From Gnetum montanum (taxonomy: Eukaryota; Streptophyta; Gnetopsida; Gnetales; Gnetaceae), in NCBI GenBank assembly GCA_015680685.1, contig MNCI01008302.1:223925-287924 (forward strand): 64,000 nucleotides of DNA, in the 5' to 3' direction. Made by a program: the position numbers and the translations under genes. Positions 33,061 through 46,648 of this stretch are shown in pieces. A model generated the notes under the pieces. That model did not search any database. It was not told where the DNA came from and saw nothing but the letters and a program-made list of their open reading frames with translations. The stretch's first letter is position 1; each line of letters opens with the position of its first letter.

Positions 33061-35186
33061 CTTGGTTTGGGTGTCATTTGTAATTAAAACATGACCAAGG
33101 ATTAGCATTTGATGTGTAACATGAAGCACTTGGATACCTTATCTCTTTTGATTAGTTACACTTTGGTTAAGTTGTGATTATGGAAAATTAATTACTTTAA
33201 TATTATTCAACTTAAATGGCTACTAGAGTTTGTTGGAAAGGTTTAACTCTCATGAATTATTGATTTAATATTATTTTCGTAGCTAAACCTTTTCAGAGTT
33301 AGAAAATTTTCTAAAAATTTTTATCAGAAACCTAAGGTTTCTGGCCCCCACAATGTAAAGCTCATCTCCAATAGCTATAGGAATGAAGAATAACATTAAT
33401 TGGACAAGTGGTGTGAAAGTTATGGGCTCTGGAAGGTTTTGGGCTTTAAAAATAACAAAAAATCCTTCCTCATTTCAAAGTAAATGGTAAAAAATCGACT
33501 AAGTATTGTGCTATATATAGACTTTTCTTTGTGTTGTGTTGATGGTGTCGCATCGACACAATAGGCTAGATCAATGAGGTCTTGTTAACACAATTGATAA
33601 ACAAAATTTTTCACAATAAAAAATGAAAAAAAAATAGTTTTTCTGTAAAATTAAGGTCCATATGGAGCTAGAAAAGCCAACATCATGATGAAATGCTTGA
33701 AGATGATAAGAATATTCATAGAAAATGATATTTAATTAGGAAAAGTTTTAGAGAATTTTAATTAATAAGTGTAAAACTGGATGTAATCAACATGGAATGT
33801 GGAAGATCTAAAAGCAAAAATGCCTAAGGGATGAGGAATTTAACTAGTCCAACCAAGGAGTATGCAAGTGGATCCTCCCCATAGCAAGATCATGCCCTTA
33901 ATTTCCTTCTATGCCCTCAAACCAAGGAGTCCATGGGTCTCATGGATTACTAATGCTTATGGTTAGTTAAGGACAAAATTACCAAAGAAAATATCTAAGA
34001 ATTTTACCATATCAAACCAAGTAATTGAAAAAACATGACAAAAGGCAGTGAGGTGAGTTATGGAAAGCATAAGTGGATGACGTAGAGTGTGGAATGGAGT
34101 CTTGTATCATGGTTATAAGAAATTCCTTGTGGGTTTCATGGTTAATATGACCTAATAACATTCATCCATAGTCCTAATTAATACTAACGACTTAAAGTGA
34201 CTTCACATTAACAGTCTTAGACTCATCCACCCCTCAAGGTACAAGAATATCCCCATAGATCAATCCCCATTCCAGAAAGAGAAGAAAAGAGAAATAGGAA
34301 GCTGGACGAGCCTTAGTTAGAGGGGGCCTTCAGGCATGGGTAACATGTCTTTCTAGCCCCATAACTAGTGCTTGTAGCCTATAATTTTTACTAAGGGGTG
34401 TGCTTTGAATTCCCATTATTATTATTTTTTCATTTTTTATTTTTTTAATGAGAACCACACGATGCAAAGACTTTGCTTCCTATTATTGGTTGACAGTGAA
34501 ATGGTGAGAAATTCATGAAAATACTCATGCACCTAGGAGGGTAGGCAAGTATAAAAAATGTCAAATCCTCTTGAAGTCACACCTTGTCTATCCATTTTAA
34601 TCCTTTCCAATTTTGGAAACTACCAAGGTCAGAAGTTCATTATAAGTTTCATTTTAAGAAGGGATCTCATACTTCTGAAACAAGGGAACACCATAAAGTT
34701 GTGTAGATTGGTGGTTGACATGGACTCATTGCTTTTTATCATGAAAAGAAACCATATCTTAGTTATCAACATCAACATCAAAATTCAAAGATAGAATCTA
34801 GGCATTAGCAATCAAGTAAAATTATAGTAGAAACCACCATCAATTAGCAGCTACAGTTGCATCAAGTCCTGGTGGTAATAAAGAATGAAAGAAAAATAAA
34901 AAATAAAACTTAAGAGAAATAAAAATCAAATAAAGTAAAATATATAAGAAATTGTAAGATATTTAAGAAAAAGGAAAACGTACTAAGGATGGTGTAAAAC
35001 AAAAATTGTTAAAAATAGAAAAAATGAAAAACTAAGGAGCCACTTTGATTATTTTAGCAAGGATGGCCATCTCCCCCATAACTATGTAGAAAAGATGAGT
35101 TCCAAAAAATTGAGTGTGCCTATCCATCCATTGAGGTGTTGCAGTTACTAGCTAGCTTGGGTTCTTAGAAAGGTTTTTTTATTATA
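33061..35186. other. AT-rich intergenic or decayed element DNA
   Basis: No gene supported. It contains a TATA-like stretch near 33511, A-rich runs at 34880-35030 and a possible old minus-strand LTR around 33450-33600 (tcgcatcgacacaataggct resembles the F1/G LTR). Boundaries could not be fixed. Confidence 0.35.
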
Positions 35187-36147
35187 TGTTGACTAATAGC
35201 TTTTTATTTGGGCTTTCAGGTTTGTAAATTAACATGGCCCTAGAGGGAAATGTTTCATAGATAATCGATGAGTCATGATTTTGTTAGCTCTAATATTAGA
35301 TACCTAATATTGGATCCTTGATATCGAATATGAGATATTGGGTCCCAAGAAATGATGTCGGATATCCAATATCATCTCTTCCATGCTAGCTTATAAATAC
35401 AGCACTTGGGTGCATACTTGGGATAGTTGGTTGATAGATTTTAGATAGTTTTTTGTAACTTTGTGATTTCAATTTTTGTCATTTCCCAATGCATGCCTAT
35501 AGTGTGATGTTTGTTATTGTATGGCATCCTTATTCAAGTGTAACATACTTGGATACAGTACATGATTGGAAATAAAGATTGAGATTACTTCCATCATTGC
35601 AACATCACTTAAATTTATTATTGATTTAATTGTTTAATTTTTTACTCATTTCTTTGGTTAATATTTCCATTCATTACTATTTACTATTCTTATTAGTAAG
35701 CAAAATAAGTACAACTAATCATGAGTACTTAAGTGTAATTACTTGGTAACCAAGCAGTGTATCATTTGGTAAGCTCGGTGACATACACTTGGTAATCCCA
35801 ATAGTAGTTACATGAAGTCCAAGTTATGTGTGAAAAATTAGGAATAGATACTCATCACACATAGGCTAGTTTAGATTTTCACTTTTCACTATTAATTAGC
35901 TTATTTATTTTATCTCTTTATTGTCATTAGGATCAATAGAAGGCTAGATAACATCAATCATATGCCTCACTTTAGAGTAAATCATATGTGATAAAGCTAC
36001 CACTAGTCCAAGTGGGAAGCTAGCAAACTAAAATCAAAGCGTAACAATCTAGATGCACAACTAGTTCCATCCACGGAATTTGACTAGATTGTGTATGAAC
36101 ACTTATGATTTTTATGGTTGGGTGTAGGGGTACCTTGTTGATCATCA
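35187..36147 (+). repeat. 5' LTR of element C (F1 family)
   Basis: It has a plus-strand TATA box at 35392-35399 (cttataaatacagc). The terminal part, read in reverse, matches F1 and G, including the repeated cttggtaa words near 35730-35800. It ends GATCATCA just before the primer site. The start at TGTTGACT is inferred from the size of related LTRs. Confidence 0.55.
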
Positions 36148-36148
36148 T

Positions 36149-36166
36149 TGGCACAATTGTCGAGGA
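36149..36166 (+). other. Primer binding site of element C (tRNA-Asp type)
   Basis: TGGCACAATTGTCGAGGA, differing from the F1 site at two positions. Element B inserted 27 bases downstream. Confidence 0.7.
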
Positions 36167-36192
36167 TGGTTCTAGCTATCTAGATTAGTTAT

Positions 36193-37784
36193 TGAAGCAC
36201 CACTAATTTTGGCCTAGCACTTTTAGACAAGAATCAAGCTAAGTCATGTTGTAGCCCAACATGAGTACAGCATGACCAAACTTGGAGGCCTCCGAAATAG
36301 CCCTCGATAGCCCATGATTCAACAAGCAAGGTCCCCCCAGGGCCCATAGGCGACTGCACCAACTTCCAGCATCTACAATCAAAAGTTTTAGGTTCAAAAT
36401 ATTTGGTTTTGGCTAAGCACACTTTGGTTACTTTTTCAAACGCTACATAGCGTAAGGATCAGCGTCACCAACTTTTGGAGCCCCAAAACTTAGTCAAAAC
36501 AGGTCAAAATTGAGCACAAGGACCCCCCATGACCTTCACCAAGGTCCCCAACAGCTCCTAGCCTCTAGAAAATCAAGATTTGGGCCTCAAATGTGCCATT
36601 TTGACTTGGTGACGTTGGGGTTACTTTTTCAGACGCTGCATAGCGTAAGGATTTGCGTCACCAACTTTTAGAGCCCCAAAACTAAGCCAAAATGACTTGA
36701 TTTCAAGGGTGTAAGTCATCCTCAGGGTCCACTATTGATAACTATGGGTCCCAACCATCAGAAATTCCATATTTCAGCTCAAAATTGCAAGTTTTGGAGG
36801 TCACACTGCAAGTCACGCTAGGCAGTCAAATTTCTCTTATTGTACATTTCATTATAAATCCCCATTTGTGGGCATGTCAAGTCCTCATGGTCTAAATTAA
36901 ATGTACTTTCATGGGCTTGAATAACCCATAAATTATAAAATGCAATGTACCTGGTCAAGAATGTAGCTCGCCAACACACACCCAACTCGTGCACAACTAT
37001 CCAACATAGATACATTAAACTTGGTCAAAGAATGTAACTATCCAACACACATCCAACTCATGCGAACTATCCATGGGACACATGTCGCTAGATCTACTTT
37101 CCTCTCATCTCACAGCCGTTGATTCCATTCTTGAATTTCGTGCCCAAGCCTTGCCCAACCCTATAAATACCCTATCAATTCACATAAACTAGGAGGAAAA
37201 AATTGGAGGTGGCAAAAAATTAGAAAGATTGGCAATTCTGAGAGAGGACAAAATTTGCAATCCTTGGGTGCTTAGCACACCTGACTATTAGCATCCAAGC
37301 ATTTCTCACATTCATCACATCACATCATTGCATCATCACGTCATATCATCCTGGGGCTAGGCGTTTGACTTGCCATCTACACGTGTGCAACTATGCTTTG
37401 ACTAGTGCACTTTTTTAAAAAAATAATATAATACAATTTTATTATTACCTTACATTTACATTATTTACTTCAGTTTACACTTTGTTTACAATATAGCTCT
37501 ATTTACGCTTTATTTATAATTCAGTACGCTCTGTTTACATTTTGTGTCACTATTTGCATTCTGTTTACATCCCGTTTACACCGTTTACGATAACCCCAGT
37601 GCTAGCCATAGCTTACACTCAGGGAAGTCCTTGGTTGATTTGCATGCAAAAAATCTAAGGCACTCTACCTTTGTTCGGTTTTCCAACTTGCCCTCAAGTG
37701 AAGGCAGGGTCAGCTGTGGCTGCCCGACGATCTCTCGGTGTCTGTTTCCCTTCCAGCCTTACACCAACAATTTAGGCTAGTATA
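36193..37784 (+). repeat. 5' LTR of element B
   Basis: It starts TGAAGCACCACTAATTTTGG and ends CTAGTATA. U3 has repeated cagacgctgcatagcgtaag words (about 36436 and 36632). The TATA box is at 37162-37169. R-U5 includes the tcacatcacatcattgcatc run. Confidence 0.9.
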
Positions 37785-37789
37785 GTTTT

Positions 37790-37807
37790 TGGCGCTAGAA
37801 GGAGGGC
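37790..37807 (+). other. Primer binding site of element B
   Basis: TGGCGCTAGAAGGAGGGC, five bases inside the LTR end; same class as A and D/E. Confidence 0.72.
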
Positions 37808-38126
37808 ATGAACCATTTCTATCTACATTTTTTATTAGCACTTAGTCAAAACTCTGGATGTTCTAGAGAGCATAACAAGTTCTTAGAGCATATCAAGCTC
37901 CAGCGTAGCTCTAGAGTTAGCCATTTTTAGTAGTTTTCACACTTATTATTTTTTTCCCTGCATTTTCATACTTAGCATTTTTTTTTCTTTCATTTTTACA
38001 CTTATCCATTTTCCTACAACTGGCAGATTTAGTCATTTTTTTATTATTTTTTATTTTTTCTTTTTTTTCATTTTCAAAGTTAGCCATTTTCTACAAATAG
38101 CAACTTTCACAACCCAATTTGTGAAT

Positions 38127-41069
38127 ATGAATCCAGATCAACCTTCTACATCAATGCCTAACACGTTTGATACCACAATCCAACCAAAGCGAGCCACACT
38201 ACGCCCTGAATAATATAACTTCATTTGTGTAAAAATCCAAGCCAACTTCCCTATCGATCATATGGAAAGGAAAGCAAAACGAGACTATGAACTTGTCCAC
38301 AAAGGAGATCGTGAGTTCATCCCTTCAGCATTTGATATAATCCTGTTGTCTAAACACCATCATAAACTCATATCGTAGCCTCTTATGGCTAGAATTCAAG
38401 CCTTACAGCTACCTCTAATAGAGCCTCAATATGAGGAAGATGATTTTGCAACCCAATCCGAACATGAAGATTCCTACCATACTGTTAGTCCCCATGCCTA
38501 TACAAACCCATTATTCCACCCTTTCCTAGAAGAAACTGTGCTTCCTTCATCATCCTCAAACACTTGAGCACCATTTTCCCAATAAGAGGTACTTACTTCC
38601 ATTCCTATCTTCTCCGTACCCAATAATATTCACTCTGATGTGTCCACTTCCATCATCCCTCCACAAGTACAGTCCCAACAACTCCCTCCCCAAACTAATG
38701 CAGGATCAATCTATTAACCTCAAGTAATTGGAATGCCATCAGTCATACCAGCTTCCACATCCATCCATTACATACCTCAGGTGCATATCCATGGAGCACC
38801 ATTAATTACTCCAACCCAACACATTCAGGGTGTTAACTCACAACCTGTGGCTGGGCAATGGGTTCCACCAGTAGTCTCAGTTCTGAATACCATCCCACCA
38901 CAACAAACATTAGCCCAACTACCTCTCTTGCCACAAATAATGCAACAATTAAATCATTATCATCCACAATCCACTCAATCCACTAGTTTTCCTACCACCC
39001 AAGAATGGGTAGACGCACAAAAAATGATGCACTCTTTGGCAGAGGAATTAAAACGCCTTAAAACTTTGAATAAAGAGGAAGTCAAAGTACTAGATTTCTA
39101 TCAAGATGACCTAATTGACCATTCCACCCTTAACCTTGCCAAAGGGAGTCTCATTACCTCAGCTGACCAAGTATAATGGAGACGGAGACCCAAATGCCCA
39201 CCTAGTGACATTCCGAACCAAAAGTCTTTTGCTTCAAGCATGGCCACATGTAATTCTGCATGTGTTTGCTATGTCCTTAATAGGAAGAGCCTTAGACTGG
39301 TACCAAGCCTTACCCTATAGCTCTATATCTTCTCTGGAAGATTTGTTGCATCAATTTGTCACCCATTTCAAATACAATCTAAACTGAAAGCCATGTTAGA
39401 TAGCTTGATTCAAATTAAACAAGCACCTTTAGAGCCAACACAGAAATTTATCCAAAGATGGAGTGTAGCCCTGAATGAACTTCACGAGCCTATTCCTAAA
39501 ATGTATCTGCTTACCATCCTTAAGGTGACCACAAATGACTTCATTAAATCAAAGCTTTACTATCTAAAACCTCGTACTTTGAGTCAGGCATTTGCACAAA
39601 TTAAAGACATAGAAGAGGCAGTGCAATCAAGCAATGACCCAGCTTATGTGGTCTATAAAAATCAAAATACTTGCAAGCAAAATACAACTGAGGCAATAGT
39701 AGCCACAATCACAAAATCAACCAACTGGGGTCCAAAAGCTCAGCAACCTAAAGCCCCAGCCAACAAAGCCGCCAACTTTGGTGCCAACTCACCTACATTG
39801 ACAGGGGCCACCCCAAAGCCCAACTTATAGTGCAAGTACTGCTCAAAGTATACACCACTACCGATGCAACCCTCTCAACTATTGGAGAAACTCTTGAAAG
39901 CTAGGCAAATCCAACACAAACATGTTTTAGAGATTACTTGCCAAAGACATGATAGGTACTGCGAGCTACTAAGGAACCCCACTTTAGCAGTACCAAATGA
40001 TCCTCCGATCCCACAACATTTTAAACTGGACCAATATTATCATTACCATCAAATGTCTAGTCACAGTACAAACAACTATCATGCCTTGTAAGATGACCTA
40101 CAGGGAATGATAAAACAAGGCCAACTAGTAATTGACATGGCAAGTTAATCCAACGTAGACGATGCCTCCTATGTCATAAACTCAATTAGCATAGGTGGCA
40201 ATCCCAAACCTATGCAAAAACCTTTTATGATCTGTGTGCCTCCCAGCAAGGCAAGGATTCCCCTAGCCTCCACAAACAAGAGGCCTCCCTTTGTTATCAA
40301 GGTGCCACCCCAGGCACCCACAACACCCTTTGTGGTTAAGGCTCCATAATGTTCATCAGCTAAGACGTTAAACTGGCATGACTCATCCACTAAGACATTA
40401 AATTGGCATGACGTAGCAACAAAAACTGCTAAGCAACCTTTTGTCATAAGAGTGCCACAATGAGATGGCCCCTCACCTACCTGAAGCCCAACAGTGGGCA
40501 ACATCTCGATCCCTCCTCCTCTAAGGGTTGACCCCACTAGCAACCTAGGTAGGCCCACCAAATGAAAATGCAAGAGGACAAATGAGGACCTCACAATTCC
40601 CATGGCTGAAGCAAAGGCCACAACTAGCAAACAACAACTAAACACTAGGGCTCATACCCACAAGAAAACCAAGCCTAAGTCCCCCTCTCGAGAGGTTTGT
40701 CTCTCAAGCTTCACAAAGGAAGTCAAAGCCAACACAATGGCTAATGACAAAGACTTCATAGCTGCACTAACCTAGGTAAAGAAAACACTCAGGCAAAAGA
40801 ACACAACATTCAGCTTATACGACCTGGTCAGGACCTCACCTACTCACTTGCAAGCATTGGCCCAGGTCTTAGCCTCCATTCCTGTTATGGAGGACATCCC
40901 TGCAAATGAGACATCCATCCGTGCAACAATGTTGCCTTCCACACCACAAGAATTGGGTTCAACAACCTTAACCTTTTGTGATGATGTAGTTAAAGTCAAC
41001 CCCAAATGAGGGGAAGTCACTACAGCTCCACTATCCATTAGCATTTGTGTTGGGCAGTGCACCATCCGT
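38127..41069 (+). pseudogene. Gag polyprotein remnant, element B
   Basis: ATG at 38127 opens MNPDQPSTSMPNTFDTTIQP in a frame kept to the protease, except for about 275 bases (39115-39390) in another frame, bounded by two compensating one-base indels. The Pro/Gln-rich N-terminal part is followed by the core KYNGDGDPNAHLVTF, LDWYQALPYSSISS and FIKSKLYYLKPRTLSQ. Then come degenerate Cys/His knuckles (CKYCSKY; a Tyr/His version near 40030) and a Lys/Pro linker with repeated VIKVP/VIRVP words. Few stops compared with A, so B is better preserved. Confidence 0.87.
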
Positions 41070-41519
41070 AGAGTGCATGTTGATGATGGTGCAACAACGA
41101 ACGTAGTCCTGTACTCTATCATCGACAAGCTAGGCCTGGTAGATGAAATCAGGCCAACCAAAACCACATGTCTAAAATCCTTCAATGGATCACATGTCAG
41201 GGTCAAGGATACAATCAACTTAGCCTTTGTACCAGGAGAGCAATTCCCCACTAGCATAGATTTCACTATCATAGAGGAGATGCCAGGTTTCAACATGATT
41301 CTAGGCAAGCCTTGGCTAGCTCAACTAAGGGCCATCTCCTCTCCCATCCACCAAGAAATCCACCTTTCATATGAAGGTGGCCAAGTTATCATCCATGGTG
41401 ATAACGTTTCCTCTTTGACTATCCACGACATAGACATGGTGCAAGTTTTGGAAGAAGAGTTTCTTAATGATACACCTATGACAACCAACGCAACCCTTAA
41501 GGCTAACATAGCTGAATGA
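41070..41519 (+). pseudogene. Retropepsin-like protease, element B
   Basis: The frame is open from 41073 to TGA at 41519. The active-site strand VDDGATTNVVLYSI lies at 41079-41120 and the second signature FNMILGKPWLAQLRAISS at about 41290-41340. The active site reads D-D-G, as in A and D. Nothing after it resembles RT. This is the best preserved protease in the window and could still fold. Confidence 0.82.
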
Positions 41520-41817
41520 GTGGTTGAAGCCGACAACCCCCTAGAGGACCCTAAACCTTGCATACTCCCTAATCCATGCCTAGTTAGGAAGCAACTACAT
41601 GACCAAGACTCTCCCTTGGCTGAAAATGTGCTTGATGCTTGCCTACCTTCTGCCTACCCCTCTGACATGCATTTTTTAACTTTTTTTTTACATTGCACTA
41701 GCCTATGCGTTTACATTTTCCTCGCTCACTTCGATCATGCGTTTTTCTTTGTTTACACATTCGTCAACTTAGTTCACATAGTGCATTTGAAAAACATAAA
41801 ACTACAAAAACACATGG

Positions 41818-42420
41818 CCTGAAAAGGCCTTAAACTAGCATACAGCCCAAAACGGCCTAAAACTATCACTTTTTGCATTGATTTTCTTTCATTCATACAT
41901 TCTAACTCTATGTACGACAAGTGTTTCTTGATGTTGTTTTCTTCCTAGTTGATTTTTGTAGGATCTTGCAAGACACGTAACATGACCATGCATGTAGCAT
42001 TACACTTTACACAAGCAAGGTAAGCATCAGTTTTCTATGACTATAAACTGGCACAGAATAGTCCTAGCATCATGACTTAAAACTGATACCACAGAGTAGT
42101 CCTAGATCATGACTTAAAACTGATACCACAGAATAGTCCTGGATCATGACTTAAAACTGATACCATAGAATAGTCCTGGATCATGACTTAAAATTGATAC
42201 CACAAAGTTCTATCTGGTATGATACTAAACTACTACATCCATCCACCATGACATGAAACTAGCATCCAGAGTCCACTAAGACTATAAACTAGTTTTCCTC
42301 TTCACAGTCTAGCAATGCACCATCCGCCACGACACTAAACTAGCACCGTCCAAGGGGTTATGATGTGAAACTAATCCACAATAGTCCACTAAGACTATAA
42401 ACTGGTGACATCATCAATGA
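41818..42420 (+). repeat. Tandem arrays of element B
   Basis: Two kinds of unit meet here. First come two short units of the array 1 type (ggcctgaaaaggccttaaac tagca). From 42051 to 42205 there are four 37-base units of the type agtcctggatcatgacttaa. Then come looser ccatgacatgaaactagcat units up to 42400. The pol genes that separate these array types in A are absent. Confidence 0.85.
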
Positions 42421-43554
42421 CCAGGAAAAATTTGAAAAGATCCATTGCTGCAGTTGGATGTTCATGTTCCATAATGACTTGTTGCATGATTCATCTCATG
42501 GGGCCTAATGAAACTGATGTTGTTCATGATTCTGTCCTCTTTGAAAATTGCACGTGGTGACTCCATCTCCTTGTCTAAATTGTTTAGCTAACTGTTTTAT
42601 TTGTGTTTTTCTTGTCTTCTTGGAGTTGTGTTTGCAGGATGACACTCTTGAGGTGTTCATACATGGATGCACTTCATCGTGACAACAAGGTATTACATTT
42701 TTCTTGACGCACACGACTGGGTTAATCAATCTTTTCATAAGTACATTCCTAACTCCTAATACATTCCCTATTCCCCATCATGCTCCCTTATCCTATCCAA
42801 TTATATCCCCTTGATACATTTTGCTCACCTCAAAAACTCTTGGTAAACTATTGCACACTGTAGCTCTCTAAGCAGTTGCAACACAAAACACAATACACAG
42901 TACATGATGCAAAATGCAAGTGCTCAAACACAAGCACGACACAAAAAGCAAGCTCTTTCAAAAAATAGAAGAAAAAGAAAAAGACAAAATAAAGTAAAAA
43001 GAAAAAAGGAAAAAAAAATTCAAAGAGCGAAATGCATGGAAAAGGTCTTCATGACCCTGTTGACATCATAAGCAAAAGACTATTGGCCATTCTCATACAA
43101 GCCCCAGGAGAGAAGGCAATTGTCTTGAAAAATAGTTACACTTGTGTCTCAAAGAGACCATGTTGCACATCACCACCTGGCTTTGGCTATTTACAATGGG
43201 CCTTGTAAACACTCTATAAGAGTCCTATTTCTCCAAAGAATGCACTTCTTATGTCTTGGCTCCGAGTCTGCTAAACACTGGCTATGGACAAGGACCAAAA
43301 TACAGCTCATTCATATGAGATCACTTCTGTCCCAAAATCTCAATAGAAATCATAACCATTGATCAACTTCTGACTTCCCTAGTTATAACCAATCCCTTGC
43401 ATCTTGAACCACATTCCTTCAATCCCATGTACTTTTGAAAACGGAGCGATGACATCCGACCAAGGGCTAATGGTTAATGTTTAGTATTTTTTTGTTCATG
43501 GTATTTTGGATTTTTTTGTCAACACCTCTCAGGTAGATTCCTCCAGATGTCAAC
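42421..43554 (+). other. 3' noncoding region of element B
   Basis: Contains an A-rich run (42955-43020) and no supported gene. The equivalent region of D (48256-49360, minus) is clearly homologous, for example around gacactcttgaggtgttca and the A-rich run. Confidence 0.55.
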
Positions 43555-43567
43555 AAAGAGGGGCCAA
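43555..43567 (+). other. Polypurine tract of element B
   Basis: aaagaggggccaa before the 3' LTR, identical to element A. Confidence 0.8.
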
Positions 43568-45229
43568 TGAAACACCACTAATTTTGGCCTAGTACTTCTA
43601 GACAGGAATCAAGCTAATTCATGCTGCTGCCGAACATGAGTACAGTGTGACCAAACTTGGAGGCCTCTGAAACAGCCCCCGATGGCCCATGATTCAATAG
43701 GCAAGGTCCCCCCAGGTCCCACAAGTGACTGCACCAACTTCCAGCATCTAGAATTAAAATTTTCAAGTTCAAAATATTTGGTTTTGGCTACGTACATTGT
43801 GGTTACTTTTTCAGACGCTGCACAGCGTAAGGATCAGCATCACCAAGTTTTGGAGCCCCAAAACTAAGTCAAAATAGGCTAAAATTGAGCACAAGGACCC
43901 ATCATGACCTTCACCAAGATCCCTAGCAGCTCCCAACCTCTAGAAAGTCAATATTTGGGCCTCAAATATGCCATTTTAACTTGGTGATGCTAGGGTTACT
44001 TTTTCAGACACTGCACAGCGTAAGGATAAGCGTCACCAACTTTTAGAGCCCCAAAATTGAGCCAAAATGACTTGATTTCAAGGGTGTAATCATCCTCAAG
44101 GTCCACTATTGATAACTATGGGTCCTAGCCTTCAGAAATTCCAAATTTCAGCTCAAAATTTCAAGTTTTGGAGGTCACACTGCAACTCACGCTGGGCAGT
44201 CAAATTTCTCTTGTTGTACATTTCATTATAAATACCCATTTGTGGGCATGTTAAGCCCTCATGGTCAAAATTAAATGTACTTTCATGGGCTTGAATAACC
44301 CATAAATTGTAAAATGCAATGTACCTAGTCAAGAATGTAGCTCTCCAACACACACCCAACTCATGCACAACTATCCAACATAGATACATTGAAATTGGTC
44401 AAAGAATGCAACTATCCAACACACATCCAACTCGTGCACAACTATCCAACATAGATACATTGAACCTGATCAAAGAATGCAACTATCCAACACACATCCA
44501 ACTCGTGCCAACTATCCATGGGACACATGTCACTAGATATACTTTCCTCTCATCTCATAGCCATTGATTGCATTCTTGAATTTCGTGCCCAAGCCTGGCC
44601 CAACTCTATAAATACCATGTCAATTCACATAAACTAGAAGGAAAAAATTGGAGGAGGTAAAAAATTGGAGATATTGGCAATTCTAAGAGAGGATAAAATC
44701 GGCAATCCTTGGGTGCTCAGCACACTTGACTGTTGGCATCCAAGCATTTCTCACATTCATCACATCACATCATTGCATCATCACGTCATATCATCTCAGG
44801 GCTAGGTGTTTGACTTGCCATCCACACGTGTGCAACTATGCTTTGACCGGTGCACATTTTTTAAAAAACAATATAATACAGTTTTATTATTACCTTCCAT
44901 TTACATTATTTACTTTGGTTTATGCTTTTTTTACAATATAGATTTATTTACACTTTATTTATAATTCAGTATGCTCTGTTTACATTTTGTGTCACTATTT
45001 GCATTCTATTTACATCCCGTTTACACCGTTTACGAGAACCCCAATGCTAGCCGTAGCTTACGCTCGGGGAAGTTCTTGGTTGATTTGCATGAAAACCATC
45101 TAAGGCACTCTTCCTTTGTTCCCTTTTCCAACTTGCCCTCAAGTGAAGGCAGGGTTAGCTGTGGCTACTCGACACTCTCTCGGTGTCTATTTCCCTTCTA
45201 GCCTTACACCGACAATTTAGGTCAGTACA
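43568..45229 (+). repeat. 3' LTR of element B
   Basis: A 1662-base partner of 36193-37784. Near 44350-44515 it has a duplicated segment (aactatccaacacacatcca units) with one more copy than the 5' LTR. TATA at 44607. Confidence 0.9.
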
Positions 45230-46648
45230 GTTATATTATACACGATTTCTATAAACTTATTCATGATATATCTTTCAAAAAATATTAAATCATACACATC
45301 TTAAACTAAAAATAATTTCTCTTTCACAAGGAAGTGATAATTTAATGTATGGTGAGAAAATTCATTGGAGAACTAATGAGATATATGTTGAAGAAAATTG
45401 GAGTGAAAAACCTCATGCAAGGATTTCATATGTTCATGACCATCCTAATGGCACTGAAGGACTACATTCACCTAAGGCAAATAACCCTATAAGAGATGAA
45501 GCAAGTCCTGGACCAAGGGAGGCCTCAAGGCCTAGGACCTCCTCAAAGGGTGAAAATAATAAATCACAGAACCCTAGGAAACACAATAGAAGCCATGGCA
45601 ACTCTCCTAGTTCCTCATCTTCCTCTTCCTCTTCAACATTTAGTTCTAATGAAGATGAACATAGGTATAGAGATAAAGCTCTACTATGGGATTAAAATAA
45701 AAATAGAGATCAAACCCATAGGAAAAATCAAAGACACCAACATTAACATAGATAAAATCATCACAATCAAATAAATAGAAATAGAAATTTTCATCAAAAC
45801 ATGTCTGATGACAATGAATCCTTGTTGACCACCAAGGTCCTAAAGTAGATCATAGAGGTAGTTAAGATACCTCATAGCCATTGTAAGGCAAGTCACCTAC
45901 CTATGCTTAATATAAACAATATCCCTAAATTTGCTAGAGGCTATGATTCTGATCCACAACATTATTTACAAGCCTTCCATCATGCTTGTGCCTTACACAA
46001 CATTGAAAGTGGGTGGCAAATGCTTAAGCTCTTTCCTAGGATACTAATCAATAGAGCTAAAGTGTGGTATAGATCATTGAAACCAAATTTAATTCAATAG
46101 TGGTCCACAATGCTGGAACTCTTCAACAAGAAATATCAAACCTATGTGAGGGTATCCATCCTAAGGAGACAGATCCAAGGATGGAGATGAGAATAATGTA
46201 AACCCTTGGACATGATCTTAGATAGATATTATTCTCTATTGAATAGATTCCTAGGCCATGGTTTCTCTAAGGAAAAGTAACTATTCCACATCATAGATGG
46301 GCTTCATAATGAAACAAGGGAGACCCTTAGGATGTGTGCTCTAGGTCAATTATATGAGCTATGAACCTAGCATATCTGAGAGTTAATCGAGCGTGTGGAG
46401 AAAGAAGAAGGAGAGCTATGAAAATGGGAGAATGTTGAGAAATATCACTGGGACCTAGCTCTTCAAAAGAAGGAGGGCCATATCTATGGTAAGGAGAAAG
46501 AGGCTACTCTCGATAAGTTGATCCTACAACAAACCTTGTCTATCAATGAACTTGAAGCAAAATTTAATAAGATGTTAGAGTGGATATATGAAAAATTTAC
46601 AACCCTCATAGAAATTGTAGAGAAGAAAGTAACACAAAATGAACTAGG
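45230..46648 (+). pseudogene. Gag remnant of element C
   Basis: Downstream of B, element C resumes. ATG at 45345 opens MYGEKIHWRTNEIYVEENWS, followed by a Pro/Arg-rich and then Ser-rich region (SPSSSSSSSSSTFSS). The capsid-like part begins near 45903 with NINNIPKFARGYDSDPQHY, then AFHHACALHNIESGW and LINRAKVWYRSLKPN. A Lys/Glu-rich part follows (LNINE-like LSINELEAKFNKMLEWIYEK) up to 46648, where the D/E complex interrupts. The same words occur in F1 on the minus strand. Stops and small indels are present. Confidence 0.75.

Larger units (their letters stand above)
36193..45229 (+). mobile_element. Element B: complete 9-kb gag-protease-only Tat-type retrotransposon
   Basis: The LTRs are 36193-37784 and 43568-45229, and GTTAT lies directly outside each end, a perfect five-base target duplication. 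Inside are the primer site, gag, protease, a tandem array (41818-42420), a 3' noncoding region and the polypurine tract. There is no RT, RNase H or integrase. Gag, protease, primer site and polypurine tract match element A closely, so B is best read as a non-autonomous member needing the enzymes of A- or E-like elements. It sits inside element C: the LTR and primer site of C end to its left, and its gag resumes to its right. Confidence 0.9.

Noticed and set aside
33450-33620. Minus-strand LTR of the F1 family
   Set aside because: Only short similarity to the F1/G LTR and a TATA-like word; ends and partner could not be found, so it is mentioned but not called.
40169-41308. Long minus-strand frames
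   Set aside because: Shadows of the gag-protease frame of element B.
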